This document shows, piece after piece, positions 16,664-25,507 of a DNA stretch of 64,000 nt (position 1 is its first letter; every line of letters begins with the position of its first letter). Source of the stretch: Pseudomonas sp. Gutcm_11s (lineage in GTDB: Bacteria; Pseudomonadota; Gammaproteobacteria; Pseudomonadales; Pseudomonadaceae); NCBI RefSeq assembly GCF_028649395.1, contig NZ_JAQSUW010000017.1, forward strand, positions 521,719-585,718, given 5' to 3'. Below the pieces are notes generated by a model. It searched no databases. It saw only the letters and a program-made list of their open reading frames with translations, and was not told the origin of the DNA. Made by a program: the position numbers and the translations under genes.

Positions 16664-18841
16664 TCAAAGGCCGTTGGCGGCCTTGAACTCGCGGCGGCGA
16701 CGGTGCAGGACCGGCTCGGTGTAGCCGTTCGGCTGCTTGGTGCCTTCGACCACCAGTTCCAGGGCGGCCTGGAAGGCGATGTTGCTGTCGAAGTTCGGCG
16801 CCAGCGGACGGTACAGGGCGTCACCGGCGTTCTGGCGGTCGACCACCGGGGCCATGCGCTTGAGACTCTCGACGACCTGCTCCTCGGTGACTACGCCGTG
16901 GCGCAGCCAGTTGGCCAGCAGCTGGCTGGAGATACGCAGGGTGGCGCGGTCTTCCATCAGACCGACGTCGTTGATGTCCGGCACCTTGGAGCAGCCGACG
17001 CCCTGGTCGATCCAGCGCACCACGTAGCCGAGAATGCCCTGGGAGTTGTTGTCCAGTTCGTTCTGCAGCTCTTCGGCGGTCCAGTTGGTGTTGGGCGCCA
17101 GCGGGATGGTCAGGATGTCGTCCACGGAAGCCGGGGTGCGCTTGGCCAGTTCGGCCTGACGAGCGAACACGTCGACCTTGTGGTAGTGCAGGGCGTGCAG
17201 GGTGGCGGCGGTCGGCGACGGTACCCAGGCGGTGTTGGCGCCGGCCATCGGGTGCATGATCTTCTGCTCGACCATGGCGGCCATCAGGTCGGGCATGGCC
17301 CACATGCCTTTGCCGATCTGGGCTTTGCCCTGCAGGCCGGTAGCCAGGCCGATGTCGACGTTGTTGTTCTCGTAGGCGCCGATCCACTTCTCGGATTTCA
17401 TGGCGGCCTTGCGCACGACGGCGCCGGCTTCCATGGAGGTGTGGATTTCGTCACCGGTACGGTCGAGGAAGCCGGTGTTGATGAACACCACGCGCTCGCT
17501 GGCGGCCTTGATGCACGCCTTGAGGTTGACGGTGGTGCGGCGCTCTTCGTCCATGATGCCGACTTTCAGGGTGTTGCGCGGCAGGCCGAGGACGTCTTCG
17601 ACGCGGGAGAAGATCTCGCCGGCGAAGGCGACTTCTTCCGGGCCGTGCATCTTCGGCTTGACGATGTACACGGAGCCGGTGCGGGTGTTCTTGCGGCTGG
17701 TGTTGCCATTCAGGTTGTGGATGGCGATCAGGCTGGTGAACAGACCGTCCTGGATACCTTCCGGGATCTCGTTGCCAGCGGCGTCGAGGATGGCCGGGTT
17801 GGTCATCAGGTGGCCGACGTTACGCACGAACAGCATGGAGCGGCCGTGCAGGGTCAGCTCGGAACCATCGGCCTTGGTGTAGACGCGGTCCGGGTTCATG
17901 GTGCGGGTGAAGGTCTTGCCGCCCTTGCTGACTTCTTCAGCCAGGTCGCCCTTCATCAGGCCCAGCCAGTTGCGGTAGACCACGACCTTGTCGTCGGCAT
18001 CGACGGCGGCCACGGAGTCTTCGCAGTCCATGATGGTGGTCAGCGCGGACTCCATCAGCACGTCCTTCACGCCGGCGGCATCGGTCTGGCCGATGTTGCT
18101 GGTGGCGTCGATCTGGATCTCGAAGTGCAGGCCGTTGTTCTTCAGCAGCACGGCGACAGGCGCGGCGGCCTCGCCCTGGAAGGCGACGAACTGGGCAGCG
18201 TCCTTCAGGCCGGCGGTGCTGCCGTTCTTCAGGGTCACGGCCAGTTGGCCGTTGTTCACTACATAAGCAGTGGCGTCGACGTGGGAAGCGCCTTCCAGCG
18301 GGGCGGCCTCGTCGAGGAAGGCGCGGGCGAAGGCGATCACCTTGTCACCGCGAACCTTGTTGTAGCCCTTGCCCTTCTCGGCGCCGTTATCTTCGCTGAT
18401 CACGTCGGTGCCGTAGAGGGCATCGTACAGCGAGCCCCAGCGGGCGTTGGAGGCGTTCAGGGCGAAACGCGCGTTCATCACCGGCACTACCAGCTGCGGG
18501 CCGGCCAGGCGGGCGATTTCGTCGTCGACGTTCTGGGTGGTGGCCTGGAAGTCGGCCGGCTCGGGCAGCAGGTAACCGATTTCCTGGAGGAAGCTCTTGT
18601 AGGCTGCGGCATCATGGGCCTGGCCCTTGCGAGCCTGGTGCCAGGCGTCGATCTGGGCTTGCAGGTCGTCGCGTTTGGCCAGCAGGGCGCGGTTCTTCGG
18701 AGCCAGTTCATTGATCACGGCTTCGGCGCCGGTCCAGAACTTGGCGGCATCTAGGCCAGTACCGGGAATGGCTTCATTGTTGATGAAGTCGTAAAGGGCT
18801 TTGGCGACCTGCAGACCACCAACTTGAACGCGTACAGTCAT
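16664..18841 (-). CDS. glcB: Malate synthase G
   Basis: A 725-residue malate synthase of the monomeric G form, which condenses glyoxylate with acetyl-CoA to malate in the glyoxylate shunt or glycolate use. The N-terminus RVQVGGLQVAKALYDFINNE is diagnostic. The core includes ALTTIMDCEDSVAAVDADDK, SMLFVRNVGHLMTNPAI, KMHGPEEVAFAGEIFSRVED, LGLPRNTLKVGIMDEERRTT and HPMAGANTAWVPSPTAATLH. Length matches the family (about 720-725). The ATG at 18841 has GAGG upstream; a longer reading adds four residues not seen in the family. It is monocistronic, with its own terminator. Confidence 0.97.
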   Translation of the reverse strand: MTVRVQVGGLQVAKALYDFINNEAIPGTGLDAAKFWTGAEAVINELAPKNRALLAKRDDLQAQIDAWHQARKGQAHDAAAYKSFLQEIGYLLPEPADFQATTQNVDDEIARLAGPQLVVPVMNARFALNASNARWGSLYDALYGTDVISEDNGAEKGKGYNKVRGDKVIAFARAFLDEAAPLEGASHVDATAYVVNNGQLAVTLKNGSTAGLKDAAQFVAFQGEAAAPVAVLLKNNGLHFEIQIDATSNIGQTDAAGVKDVLMESALTTIMDCEDSVAAVDADDKVVVYRNWLGLMKGDLAEEVSKGGKTFTRTMNPDRVYTKADGSELTLHGRSMLFVRNVGHLMTNPAILDAAGNEIPEGIQDGLFTSLIAIHNLNGNTSRKNTRTGSVYIVKPKMHGPEEVAFAGEIFSRVEDVLGLPRNTLKVGIMDEERRTTVNLKACIKAASERVVFINTGFLDRTGDEIHTSMEAGAVVRKAAMKSEKWIGAYENNNVDIGLATGLQGKAQIGKGMWAMPDLMAAMVEQKIMHPMAGANTAWVPSPTAATLHALHYHKVDVFARQAELAKRTPASVDDILTIPLAPNTNWTAEELQNELDNNSQGILGYVVRWIDQGVGCSKVPDINDVGLMEDRATLRISSQLLANWLRHGVVTEEQVVESLKRMAPVVDRQNAGDALYRPLAPNFDSNIAFQAALELVVEGTKQPNGYTEPVLHRRRREFKAANGL

Positions 18842-19114
18842 TGCTTGCCTCACTCTGCTCAGGACCAGCTCGGAACCAGGCGGGACGCCATGTAGTTCGA
18901 GCCGCGGAATACTACATGAAGCTGCGGGAAAAATCAGGCGAGTTGCGTCGCGGATAGACCGAAATGCACATATCAGTCACGTAGCGCCTAATATGTTCTC
19001 AGGAAATCCAATAATTGTTCCAGATAAAACTTTAAAGAGTACACAATTGTTCGGGCGGCGCTGCTGTGGCGCCGCGCCGCACCATCTATGCTGTGGGTTT
19101 CAGGGAGAAAACCA

Positions 19115-19570
19115 ATGCCGATAACGCTTACCACCCGGGATGATCTGGACGTGCTGCTGCCGCTGTTCTGCGGCTATCTGAAGTTCTACCAGCGCGCGTA
19201 TGAAGAGGAGGCCGTGCGCGCCTTCCTGGCGCAGCGCCTGGAGCGGGGCGATTCGGTGCTGCTGCTGGCCCGTGACGAGCAGGGCAACGCGCAGGGCTTC
19301 GTGCAGCTGTATGCCTTCTTCGCCTCGCTGCAGCTGGCGCCGGCCTGGCTGCTGAGTGACCTGTTCGTGGCGCCTGCCGCGCGTCGCCAGGGGCTGGCCG
19401 AACGGCTGATGAATGCGGCCCGCGCGCATGCCGAGGCCACCGGCGCCTGCGGCCTGCAGCTGGAAACGGCGAAGGACAACCACGCCGGCCAGGCGCTCTA
19501 TGAAAAGCTTGGCTATGTGCGCGATGAGGTGTTCTATACCTATTGGCTCGGCCTGCCCGGCTCGGTCTGA
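19115..19570 (+). CDS. GNAT-family N-acetyltransferase
   Basis: A 151-residue acetyltransferase. The acetyl-CoA pyrophosphate loop is visible as LFVAPAARRQGLAERLMNAA (R-R-Q-G-L-A), followed by LQLETAKDNHAGQALYEKLG, the usual beta5/alpha4 region ending in LGY. AGGGAGA lies upstream of the ATG at 19115. It is divergent from glcB across a 273-base AT-rich spacer and lies 24 bases ahead of the ACT-domain gene, so it may be cotranscribed with it. The acceptor substrate is unknown. Confidence 0.9.
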   Translation: MPITLTTRDDLDVLLPLFCGYLKFYQRAYEEEAVRAFLAQRLERGDSVLLLARDEQGNAQGFVQLYAFFASLQLAPAWLLSDLFVAPAARRQGLAERLMNAARAHAEATGACGLQLETAKDNHAGQALYEKLGYVRDEVFYTYWLGLPGSV

Positions 19571-19594
19571 AGCCCTGAACCCAAGGAGTTGCTC

Positions 19595-20113
19595 GTGGAT
19601 CATCTGGTACTCACCGTCATCGCCCCCGACCAGCCCGGCCTGGTCGAACGCATTGCCCAGTGCATCGCCGCCCACGGCGGCAACTGGCTGGAGAGCCGCA
19701 TGTCACGCATGGCCGGGCAGTTCGCCGGCATCCTCAAGGTAGCGGTGCCGGCCGAGGGCTACGACGAACTGGTCGACGGCCTGCAGGCACTGAACAGCCA
19801 TGGCATTCGCGTGCTGGTGGCCGAGAGCGGCATCGACCCGGTATGCACCTGGAAGCCGATCCACCTCGACCTGGTTGGCAACGACCGCCCGGGCATCGTC
19901 CGTGACATCACCCGCCTGCTGGCCGAACAGGGCATCAACCTGGAGAGCCTGACCACCGAGGTAGCACCGGCGCCGATGAGCAGCGAGCCGCTGTTCCATG
20001 CCGAGGCTCTGCTGGCGGTGCCCCTGACCCTGTCGCTGGACCTGCTGCGCGACAGGCTGGAGAACCTGGCCGACGACCTGATGGTGGAGCTGAACCTGCG
20101 CAGCGAGGAATGA
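19595..20113 (+). CDS. GcvR-like double ACT-domain protein
   Basis: A 172-residue protein with two tandem ACT domains. The first starts LVLTVIAPDQPGLVERIAQC (about 3-80), the second LDLVGNDRPGIVRDITRLLA (about 90-165). Both carry the D-x-P-G-[LI]-V amino-acid-binding turn. The arrangement matches the glycine cleavage system repressor GcvR, which binds glycine and controls GcvA; whether that role holds here is inferred. A GTG at 19595 is preferred as start because AAGGAG lies 7 bases upstream. An intrinsic terminator follows within the adjacent repeat array. Confidence 0.88.
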   Translation: MDHLVLTVIAPDQPGLVERIAQCIAAHGGNWLESRMSRMAGQFAGILKVAVPAEGYDELVDGLQALNSHGIRVLVAESGIDPVCTWKPIHLDLVGNDRPGIVRDITRLLAEQGINLESLTTEVAPAPMSSEPLFHAEALLAVPLTLSLDLLRDRLENLADDLMVELNLRSEE

Positions 20114-21150
20114 TCCCCAGAATGCGGGGGTGAAGCTGTGGATAGTCTGGGGAGCCCCGGCGCACGACCTAGTGCCCCGGGGCTTTTTCATGCCTGGTTA
20201 AAAATCCCGCATATTCAATGGCTTGTGCACAAATAGCGGGGATGGATCTGTGGCTGGCCTGGGGATAGAACCGGCCATGCCACGGCCCGCCTGGCCTAGC
20301 GCCAGCTGTGCAGATTTCACGCAGCTTTGCCGCGGTGGATATCCACCAAAGCTGTGGATGAATCTGTGGGTTAGCTGGGGGGCTACCGCTGCAGGCCATG
20401 CAGGACGGGCGCTAGAGGGGGCCGCTCAGAAAACCGACAGCGCTGCGTTTGGCTGCACGGTGCAATGTCGTGCACAGCCCCTATCTCTCGCTCTCAATGA
20501 TATCCACGGAAGCTGTGGAAGGATCTGTGGGCAGGCTGGGGGGATGAGGCTGCAGGCCCTGTAGTGCAAGGGTTGTAGGCCGTCGTTCAGAAAATCAACA
20601 GGCCGTGCCGGCTTGTGCACAAGTGACGTGGATGAGTCTGTGGGTAGCCTGGGGATGATCGCCTGCGCGCCCCGTCTGCCGGGGCATTGCGGCTGCTGGG
20701 TGAAAATCGGCCAGCGCTGCGCCGGCTCCAGACTATCCCCGGAAACTGTGGAGTTTCCTGTGGACAGGCTGGGGGACGGATACTGCACGCATACTGCGGC
20801 ACGGCCTGCGGCGGACTGTTCAGAAATCCGGCAGGTGCGGGTGAGATTGCATGCAGAGGGGCAGGGCTTCTTGCGTCAGCCCGGAAGGGCGCGACGGGAA
20901 CGACTTTTTCGGTCATCAGAAGGCTTGTGGCGTGCGGTGGATAACCGTTGTGGGGAAACGCCGTCGGGATATCCCCGCAAACCGGGGAAAGACCTGTGGG
21001 TAATCTGGGGGGAAGCCGGCGCAGGCCACGGCTGGCGCGGATTCTGTCGTAGCGCTCAGGAAATGCACAGGCCGCTGCAGCTTGTGCACAAAGCCTGGGG
21101 ATGAAGCTGTGGAAAAGGTTGGGAATAACCGCGCCAGCCCAGCGCCGACG
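20111..21150. repeat. Array of five diverged 160-235 bp repeat units filling an intergenic region
   Basis: This 1-kb spacer between the ACT-domain gene and rarD has no credible gene. It consists of five related units starting near 20112, 20340, 20499, 20733 and 20968. Each begins with module 1, roughly ATATCC-CGGAAGCTGTGGA, CTGTGGG and CTGGGGGG in fixed order. About 85 bases later comes a TTCAGAAAATC-CAGGCC motif (20197, 20424, 20586, 20819, 21055). About 110 bases in, three units have module 2: GCTTGTGCACAA followed by GTGGATG, CTGTGG and CCTGGGGAT (20221, 20611, 21079). Unit 2 lacks module 2 and is shorter; unit 4 has a decayed module 2; unit 5 is cut near rarD. Function unknown. Confidence 0.8.
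20153..20188 (+). terminator. Intrinsic terminator of the ACT-domain gene
   Basis: AGCCCCGG (20153-20160) pairs with CCGGGGCT (20177-20184), with an inner CAC/GTG pairing and a run of five T (20184-20188). It is embedded in the first unit of the repeat array and appears specific to that unit. Confidence 0.8.
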
Positions 21151-21175
21151 CGGCTTCGCTCGAACTGAGCGTTTT

Positions 21176-22072
21176 CTAGGCGGTTTGTCCGCGCCGACGC
21201 AGGCCCAGCCAGATGTCCAGGCTGTAGATCAGCAGCGCGGCCCAGATGCAGGCGAAGGACAGCATCTTGCTCGGTTCCAGCGTTTCGCCGAACAGCAGGA
21301 CCGCCTGCAGCAGTACCAGGGTAGGCGCGATGTACTGCAGGAAGCCGAGCGTGGTGTAGGGCAGGTGGCGCGCGGCGGCGTTGAAGCACAGCAGCGGCAC
21401 CAGGGTGATGGGGCCGGCGGCGACCAGCCAGAGCGCCTCGCTGCTGCTCCAGAAGTCGGCCTGGGTGCTGACCGACGCCGGGTGCAGGAGCAGCCAGCCG
21501 AGCGCCAGCGGTAGCAGCAGCCAGGTTTCCACTACCAGGCCGGGCAGGGCGGCTACCGGCGCCTGCTTGCGGATCAGGCCATAGAAGCCGAAGGTCAGCG
21601 CCAGTACCAGCGACACCCAGGGGATGCTGCCGACCTGCCATACCTGCTGCAGCACGCCCAGCGCCGCCAGGCCAACGGCGGCCCATTGCAGGCGGCGCAG
21701 GCGCTCGCCGAGCAGCAACATGCCGAGCAGCACGTTGATCAGCGGGTTGATGTAGTAGCCCAGGCTGGCCTCGAGCATGCGCCCGTTGTTCACCGCCCAG
21801 ACGTAGACCAGCCAGTTGCTGGCGATCAGCAGGCCGCTGCCGGTCAGCACGGCGAGGCGCTTGGGGTTGTCGCGCAGCTCGCGCCACCAGCCGGGGTGCT
21901 TCCACAGCATCAGCAGCAGGGCGCCGAACAGCGCGGACCAGATGGCCCGATGCGAGATGATCTCCAGCGCCGGTACGCTCTGGATGGCCTTGAAGTACAG
22001 CGGGAACAGGCCCCAGATCAGGTAGGCGGCGATGCCGAGGGTATAGCCGCGGCTTGGGTGGGCGGTGGACAT
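21176..22072 (-). CDS. rarD: RarD, EamA/DMT-family transporter
   Basis: A 298-residue inner-membrane protein with ten predicted TM helices in two EamA halves. The N-terminal GIAAYLIWGLFPLYFKAIQS, SHRAIWS, and NWLVYVWAVNNGRMLEASLG followed by YYINPL are signature RarD motifs. RarD proteins belong to the drug/metabolite transporter superfamily; the name comes from the chloramphenicol-sensitive phenotype, and the natural substrate is not settled. It lies alone on the minus strand, with the repeat array downstream. No intrinsic terminator is visible after its stop. Confidence 0.93.
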   Translation of the reverse strand: MSTAHPSRGYTLGIAAYLIWGLFPLYFKAIQSVPALEIISHRAIWSALFGALLLMLWKHPGWWRELRDNPKRLAVLTGSGLLIASNWLVYVWAVNNGRMLEASLGYYINPLINVLLGMLLLGERLRRLQWAAVGLAALGVLQQVWQVGSIPWVSLVLALTFGFYGLIRKQAPVAALPGLVVETWLLLPLALGWLLLHPASVSTQADFWSSSEALWLVAAGPITLVPLLCFNAAARHLPYTTLGFLQYIAPTLVLLQAVLLFGETLEPSKMLSFACIWAALLIYSLDIWLGLRRRGQTA

Positions 22073-22146
22073 GGAATTCCTTGGTACATAGGCAGCTAAC
22101 TAAAGGCTTCCGATTCTAGGCCGGCGGCCGCAGCTTGTCTGTCCGA

Positions 22147-23520
22147 TCAGCTTTGCTTTGGCATGCCGTGCTGGCGGACAAAGGCCACGAAAGTCTCGAG
22201 CGGCAGTGGCTTGCTGAACAGGTAGCCCTGGAACTGCGTGCAGCCGTGCTCCAGCAGGAAGCGCTGCTGTTGCGGCGTTTCCACGCCCTCGGCCACCACA
22301 CTCATGCCCAGGCTCTGGCCCAGAGTGATGACGGTGCGCACGATGGCCTTGCTGCTGTCATCGGTGAGCACGTCGCTGACGAACGAGCGGTCGATCTTCA
22401 GCTTGCTCAGCGGCAGGTTCTTCAGGTGCGCCAGCGAGGAGAAGCCGGTGCCGAAGTCGTCCAGGGAGAAGCGCACGCCGTGTTCCACCAGGGTGGCCAT
22501 CTTGGCGGTCAGCTCGGCGACATCGCGGATGATCAGCGTCTCGGTCAGCTCCAGCTCCAGGTGCTGGGCGATGTGCGGCTGGCCGTCGAGGATGGCGAGC
22601 AGTTCGGGCACGAAGGCGGCCTGGCGCATCTGGTTCTGGCTGATGTTGACTGCCAGCTGCAGGTCATTGAATGCCGGATCGGCGCTCCAGGCCTGCAGTT
22701 GCGCGCAGGTCTTGCGCAGCACCCAGGCACCCAGCGGGATGATGAAGCCGGTCTTCTCTGCATGCTCGATGAAGTGCCCCGGCGGCAGCAGCCCGCGCTG
22801 CGGGTGCTGCCAGCGCAGCAGCACTTCGGCGCCGAACACTCGGCCGTGGATGTCCAGCTGCGGCTGGTAATGCAGGACGAATTGCTCCTCCTGCAGGGCG
22901 GTGCGCAGTTCCTGATCCAGCTGCAGGCGCTCCACCGCATCGGTCTGCAGGATGTGCAGCAGCATGAACAGCATCGCCATCGCGGCCAGGCTCTGTACCC
23001 AGGAGCCGACGCTGCGCAACGGATCGGGCAGGTTGTATTCGCGCAGCGGGCTCCAGGGCGAGGCAGCCAGGCAGGCGAACAAGGTCAGGCAGACCAGAGT
23101 CACGCCATGGCGCAGCCACAGCGGCTCGTCGCGGAAGGCCATCACCGCGGCCACCGCCAATGGCAGCAGGTAGAGATGGGTGGCGCGGGGCGCTGCCGCG
23201 GTGGGCGCATCCAGCACCAGGGTGGAGCCGACGATGACCAGGATCAGCGTGGCGAACAGCAGCAGGTTGGCGGTGCGTGGGTGGTGCTTGAGGCTCAGGG
23301 CGAGCACGCCGAGCCCGCTGAGGATCAGGGCCAGGTCCATCAGAACGATGGCCCAGGAGCCGCGCAGGCTGAAGACGATGCCCCAGACGCAGCCCATAGC
23401 GACCATCAACAGACCGGCCAGCAGGCGCATGCGCCGCTCGCGGCGGCGGCCTATCAGCGGCAGGTCGGCGCCGATCCAGAGGCTGCGAATGCTCTCTGCA
23501 GCTTTTGCGGGGCTAATCAT
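22147..23520 (-). CDS. Membrane-anchored EAL-domain c-di-GMP phosphodiesterase
   Basis: A 457-residue protein. Residues about 32-195 form five to six TM helices without a named sensor motif, and about 212-450 form the EAL domain. The signature is E232-V-L rather than E-A-L. The rest of the active site is present: NISQN (Mg ligand Asn), ELTETLI (Glu), DDFGTGFSSLAHLK (two Asp), KIDRSFV (Lys) and VAEGVET (Glu). It therefore looks catalytically competent and should hydrolyse c-di-GMP to pGpG. AAGGAG precedes the ATG at 23520. There is no GGDEF domain. The membrane part may sense a lipid or small hydrophobic signal. Confidence 0.9.
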   Translation of the reverse strand: MISPAKAAESIRSLWIGADLPLIGRRRERRMRLLAGLLMVAMGCVWGIVFSLRGSWAIVLMDLALILSGLGVLALSLKHHPRTANLLLFATLILVIVGSTLVLDAPTAAAPRATHLYLLPLAVAAVMAFRDEPLWLRHGVTLVCLTLFACLAASPWSPLREYNLPDPLRSVGSWVQSLAAMAMLFMLLHILQTDAVERLQLDQELRTALQEEQFVLHYQPQLDIHGRVFGAEVLLRWQHPQRGLLPPGHFIEHAEKTGFIIPLGAWVLRKTCAQLQAWSADPAFNDLQLAVNISQNQMRQAAFVPELLAILDGQPHIAQHLELELTETLIIRDVAELTAKMATLVEHGVRFSLDDFGTGFSSLAHLKNLPLSKLKIDRSFVSDVLTDDSSKAIVRTVITLGQSLGMSVVAEGVETPQQQRFLLEHGCTQFQGYLFSKPLPLETFVAFVRQHGMPKQS

Positions 23521-23676
23521 CGAGGCTCCTTGAGGCGGGCATTCGCTGAGTGAATGCTCGCCGGCACGCACATCCCGGCCGGGCCACGATAACCCGCCCG
23601 GGCGTCTGAGCAAGTGAAGACGCTAGTTCGGCATTCTGCCGCTTCGCTCGCGTCTGCGCCTGCTGCGCCAGGTGCA

Positions 23677-24651
23677 TCAGAACAGGCGCAGCGGCTCTTC
23701 ATCCAGCGCCGCCAGCTGCTCGCGCAGGGCCAAGATCTGGTCGCCCCAGTAGCGCTCGTTGGCGAACCAGGGGAAGGCCAGGGGGAATGCCGGGTCGTCC
23801 CAGCGCCGGGCGATCCAGGCGCTGTGGTGCATCAGGCGCAGGGCGCGCAGCCCTTCGATCAGCGGCAGTTCGCGGGCGTCGAAGTCGTGGAATTCCTGAT
23901 AGCCATCCATCAGCTCCGACAGCTGACCGAGGCGCTCCTGACGGTCGCCGGCGAGCATCATCCACAGGTCCTGCACCGCTGGGCCGCTGCGGCAGTCGTC
24001 GAGGTCGACGATGTGGAAGGCGTCGTCGCGGTGCAGCAGGTTGCCCGGGTGGCAGTCGCCATGCAGGCGGATCGGCGTGTAGCGCACGCGGGCGAACAGC
24101 TCGTCGAGGCGCTTAAGCAGGTCGCGCGCCACCGACTCGTAGGCCGGCAACAGGCTGCGCGGGACGAAGTCGCCTTCCAGCAGGGTGGCCAGCGAGGCGT
24201 GGCCGAAGTTGTCCACCGCCAGCGTCTCGCGATGCTCGAACGGGCGGCTGGCGCCCACCGCATGCAGGCGGCCGAGCAGCTGGCCGAGGCTGTACAGCTG
24301 GTCCAGGTTGCCCGGCTCCGGCGCGCGGCCGCCGCGGCGGGGGAACAGGGCGAAGCGGAAGCCGGCGTGTTCGAACAGGCTCTCGCCATCGCGCAGCAGC
24401 GGCGCCACCACCGGCACTTCGCACTCGGCCAGCTCATGGCTGAAGCTGTGTTCCTCGCGAATCGCCGCATCGCTCCAGCGGGCGGGGCGGTAGAACTTGG
24501 CAATCAGCGGCTCGCCGTCCTCGATGCCCACCTGGTAGACGCGGTTCTCGTAGCTGTTCAGTGCCAGCACGCGGGCGTCGCTGAGGTAGCCGAGGCTCTC
24601 GACGGCGTCGAGAACCAGGTCGGGGGTGAGGGTGGCGAAGGGATGGGACAT
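23677..24651 (-). CDS. srkA: Stress response kinase A (YihE/RdoA family)
   Basis: A 324-residue Ser/Thr kinase of the aminoglycoside-phosphotransferase fold. It begins MSHPFATLTPDLVLDAVES. Key segments are NRVYQVGIEDGEPLIAKFYR (nucleotide-binding Lys), RLHGDCHPGNLLH (catalytic Asp) and HIVDLDDCRSGPAVQDLW (Mg-binding Asp). SrkA/YihE protects cells during envelope and oxidative stress. The length is standard, and the ATG at 24651 removes an unconserved upstream extension. The modE gene lies 49 bases upstream on the same strand. Confidence 0.93.
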   Translation of the reverse strand: MSHPFATLTPDLVLDAVESLGYLSDARVLALNSYENRVYQVGIEDGEPLIAKFYRPARWSDAAIREEHSFSHELAECEVPVVAPLLRDGESLFEHAGFRFALFPRRGGRAPEPGNLDQLYSLGQLLGRLHAVGASRPFEHRETLAVDNFGHASLATLLEGDFVPRSLLPAYESVARDLLKRLDELFARVRYTPIRLHGDCHPGNLLHRDDAFHIVDLDDCRSGPAVQDLWMMLAGDRQERLGQLSELMDGYQEFHDFDARELPLIEGLRALRLMHHSAWIARRWDDPAFPLAFPWFANERYWGDQILALREQLAALDEEPLRLF

Positions 24652-24700
24652 GGGGCGCTCCGAAGTCAGGCGCCCAGTGTAACTGCTCGGCGGGGTCGCG

Positions 24701-25447
24701 TTAGGTCGTCGTGCCCAGCAGGACCTGGGCGGCGTTGACCCGCGCATGCACCGGGCGCCCGGGCGCGAGGTCGAGGGCGCGCAGTTGCCTAGCCTCGACC
24801 AGGGCGCACAGGCGCTGGCCGCCGCGCAGGGCGATGCGCACCTCGCAGGGGCCGTCGCCATCCTCCAGAACCTGCTCGACCTCGCCCGTCAGCGCGTCGG
24901 GGCCGGGCTCGCCCAGTTGCAGGCAGCCGGCCTTGAACAGGGCGATCACCGGGCTGCCGATGCTCAGTTCGAGACGCTCGGTACTGTCGTGGGTGATCTG
25001 CGCCTGCAGACGGTTATCATCGTCCAGAGCGATCTCGATCAGATCGTTGCGGCCCTGGGCGTGGATGGCCGCGACCCGTCCGCTAAGCTGGTTGCGCGCA
25101 CTGGTGCGCAGCATCAGGCGGCCGAGCAGGGCCAGGTCTTCGCCCTGCTCGGCGGCGTCGAGAAACTGCGTCTGCAGCTGTTCCAGGCGCTGGTACAACT
25201 GCAGCAGGCGCTCGCCGGTGGCCGACAGCCGTGCGCCGCCGCCACCCTTGCCGCCGACGCTGCGCTCCACCAGCGGCCGCCCGGCCAGGTTGTTGAGCTC
25301 GTCGATGGCATCCCAGGCCGCCTTGTAGCTGAGCCCGGCGGCCTTGGCCGCGCGGGTGATCGAGCCCTGCTGCGCGACCTGTTGCAGCAGGGCGATGCGT
25401 TGCGGGCGGCGGGCGATGTGTTGGGCGAGGGTGGTCAGCAGGCTCAT
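24701..25447 (-). CDS. modE: ModE-type molybdate-responsive regulator with TOBE domains
   Basis: A 248-residue protein. Residues 1-105 form a LysR-like winged helix (ALLQQVAQQGSITRAAKAAG, then LSYKAAWDAIDELNNLAGRP and SVGGKGGGGARLSATG), the ModE DNA-binding signature. Two TOBE/Mop molybdate-binding repeats follow, at about 120-180 (TSARNQLSGRVAAIHAQG) and 188-248 (LTGEVEQVL to PVHARVNAAQVLLG). ModE with molybdate normally represses modABC and adjusts molybdoenzyme genes; no modABC is in the window. No good ribosome site is seen before the ATG at 25447. Confidence 0.9.
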   Translation of the reverse strand: MSLLTTLAQHIARRPQRIALLQQVAQQGSITRAAKAAGLSYKAAWDAIDELNNLAGRPLVERSVGGKGGGGARLSATGERLLQLYQRLEQLQTQFLDAAEQGEDLALLGRLMLRTSARNQLSGRVAAIHAQGRNDLIEIALDDDNRLQAQITHDSTERLELSIGSPVIALFKAGCLQLGEPGPDALTGEVEQVLEDGDGPCEVRIALRGGQRLCALVEARQLRALDLAPGRPVHARVNAAQVLLGTTT

Positions 25448-25507
25448 GGCGGTGCGCAACGGGTTTGGCTGTGGAGCGGCGCACGATGCGTGAGCCGCCG
25501 CGGGTCG

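Noticed and set aside
20169..21104. Several 75-165 codon frames inside the repeat array
   Set aside because: They overlap on both strands, have no ribosome sites or family sequence, and are explained by GC-rich repeated DNA.
20111..21150. Repeat array as a CRISPR locus or as oriC
   Set aside because: Units are 160-235 bases and diverged, with no short identical repeats and unique spacers and no cas genes, so not CRISPR. No dnaA, dnaN, rpmH or gidA neighbours, so not the standard origin.
22147..23520. EAL protein as degenerate because the signature reads EVL
   Set aside because: Known active EAL domains include EVL variants, and the other metal and catalytic residues are present.
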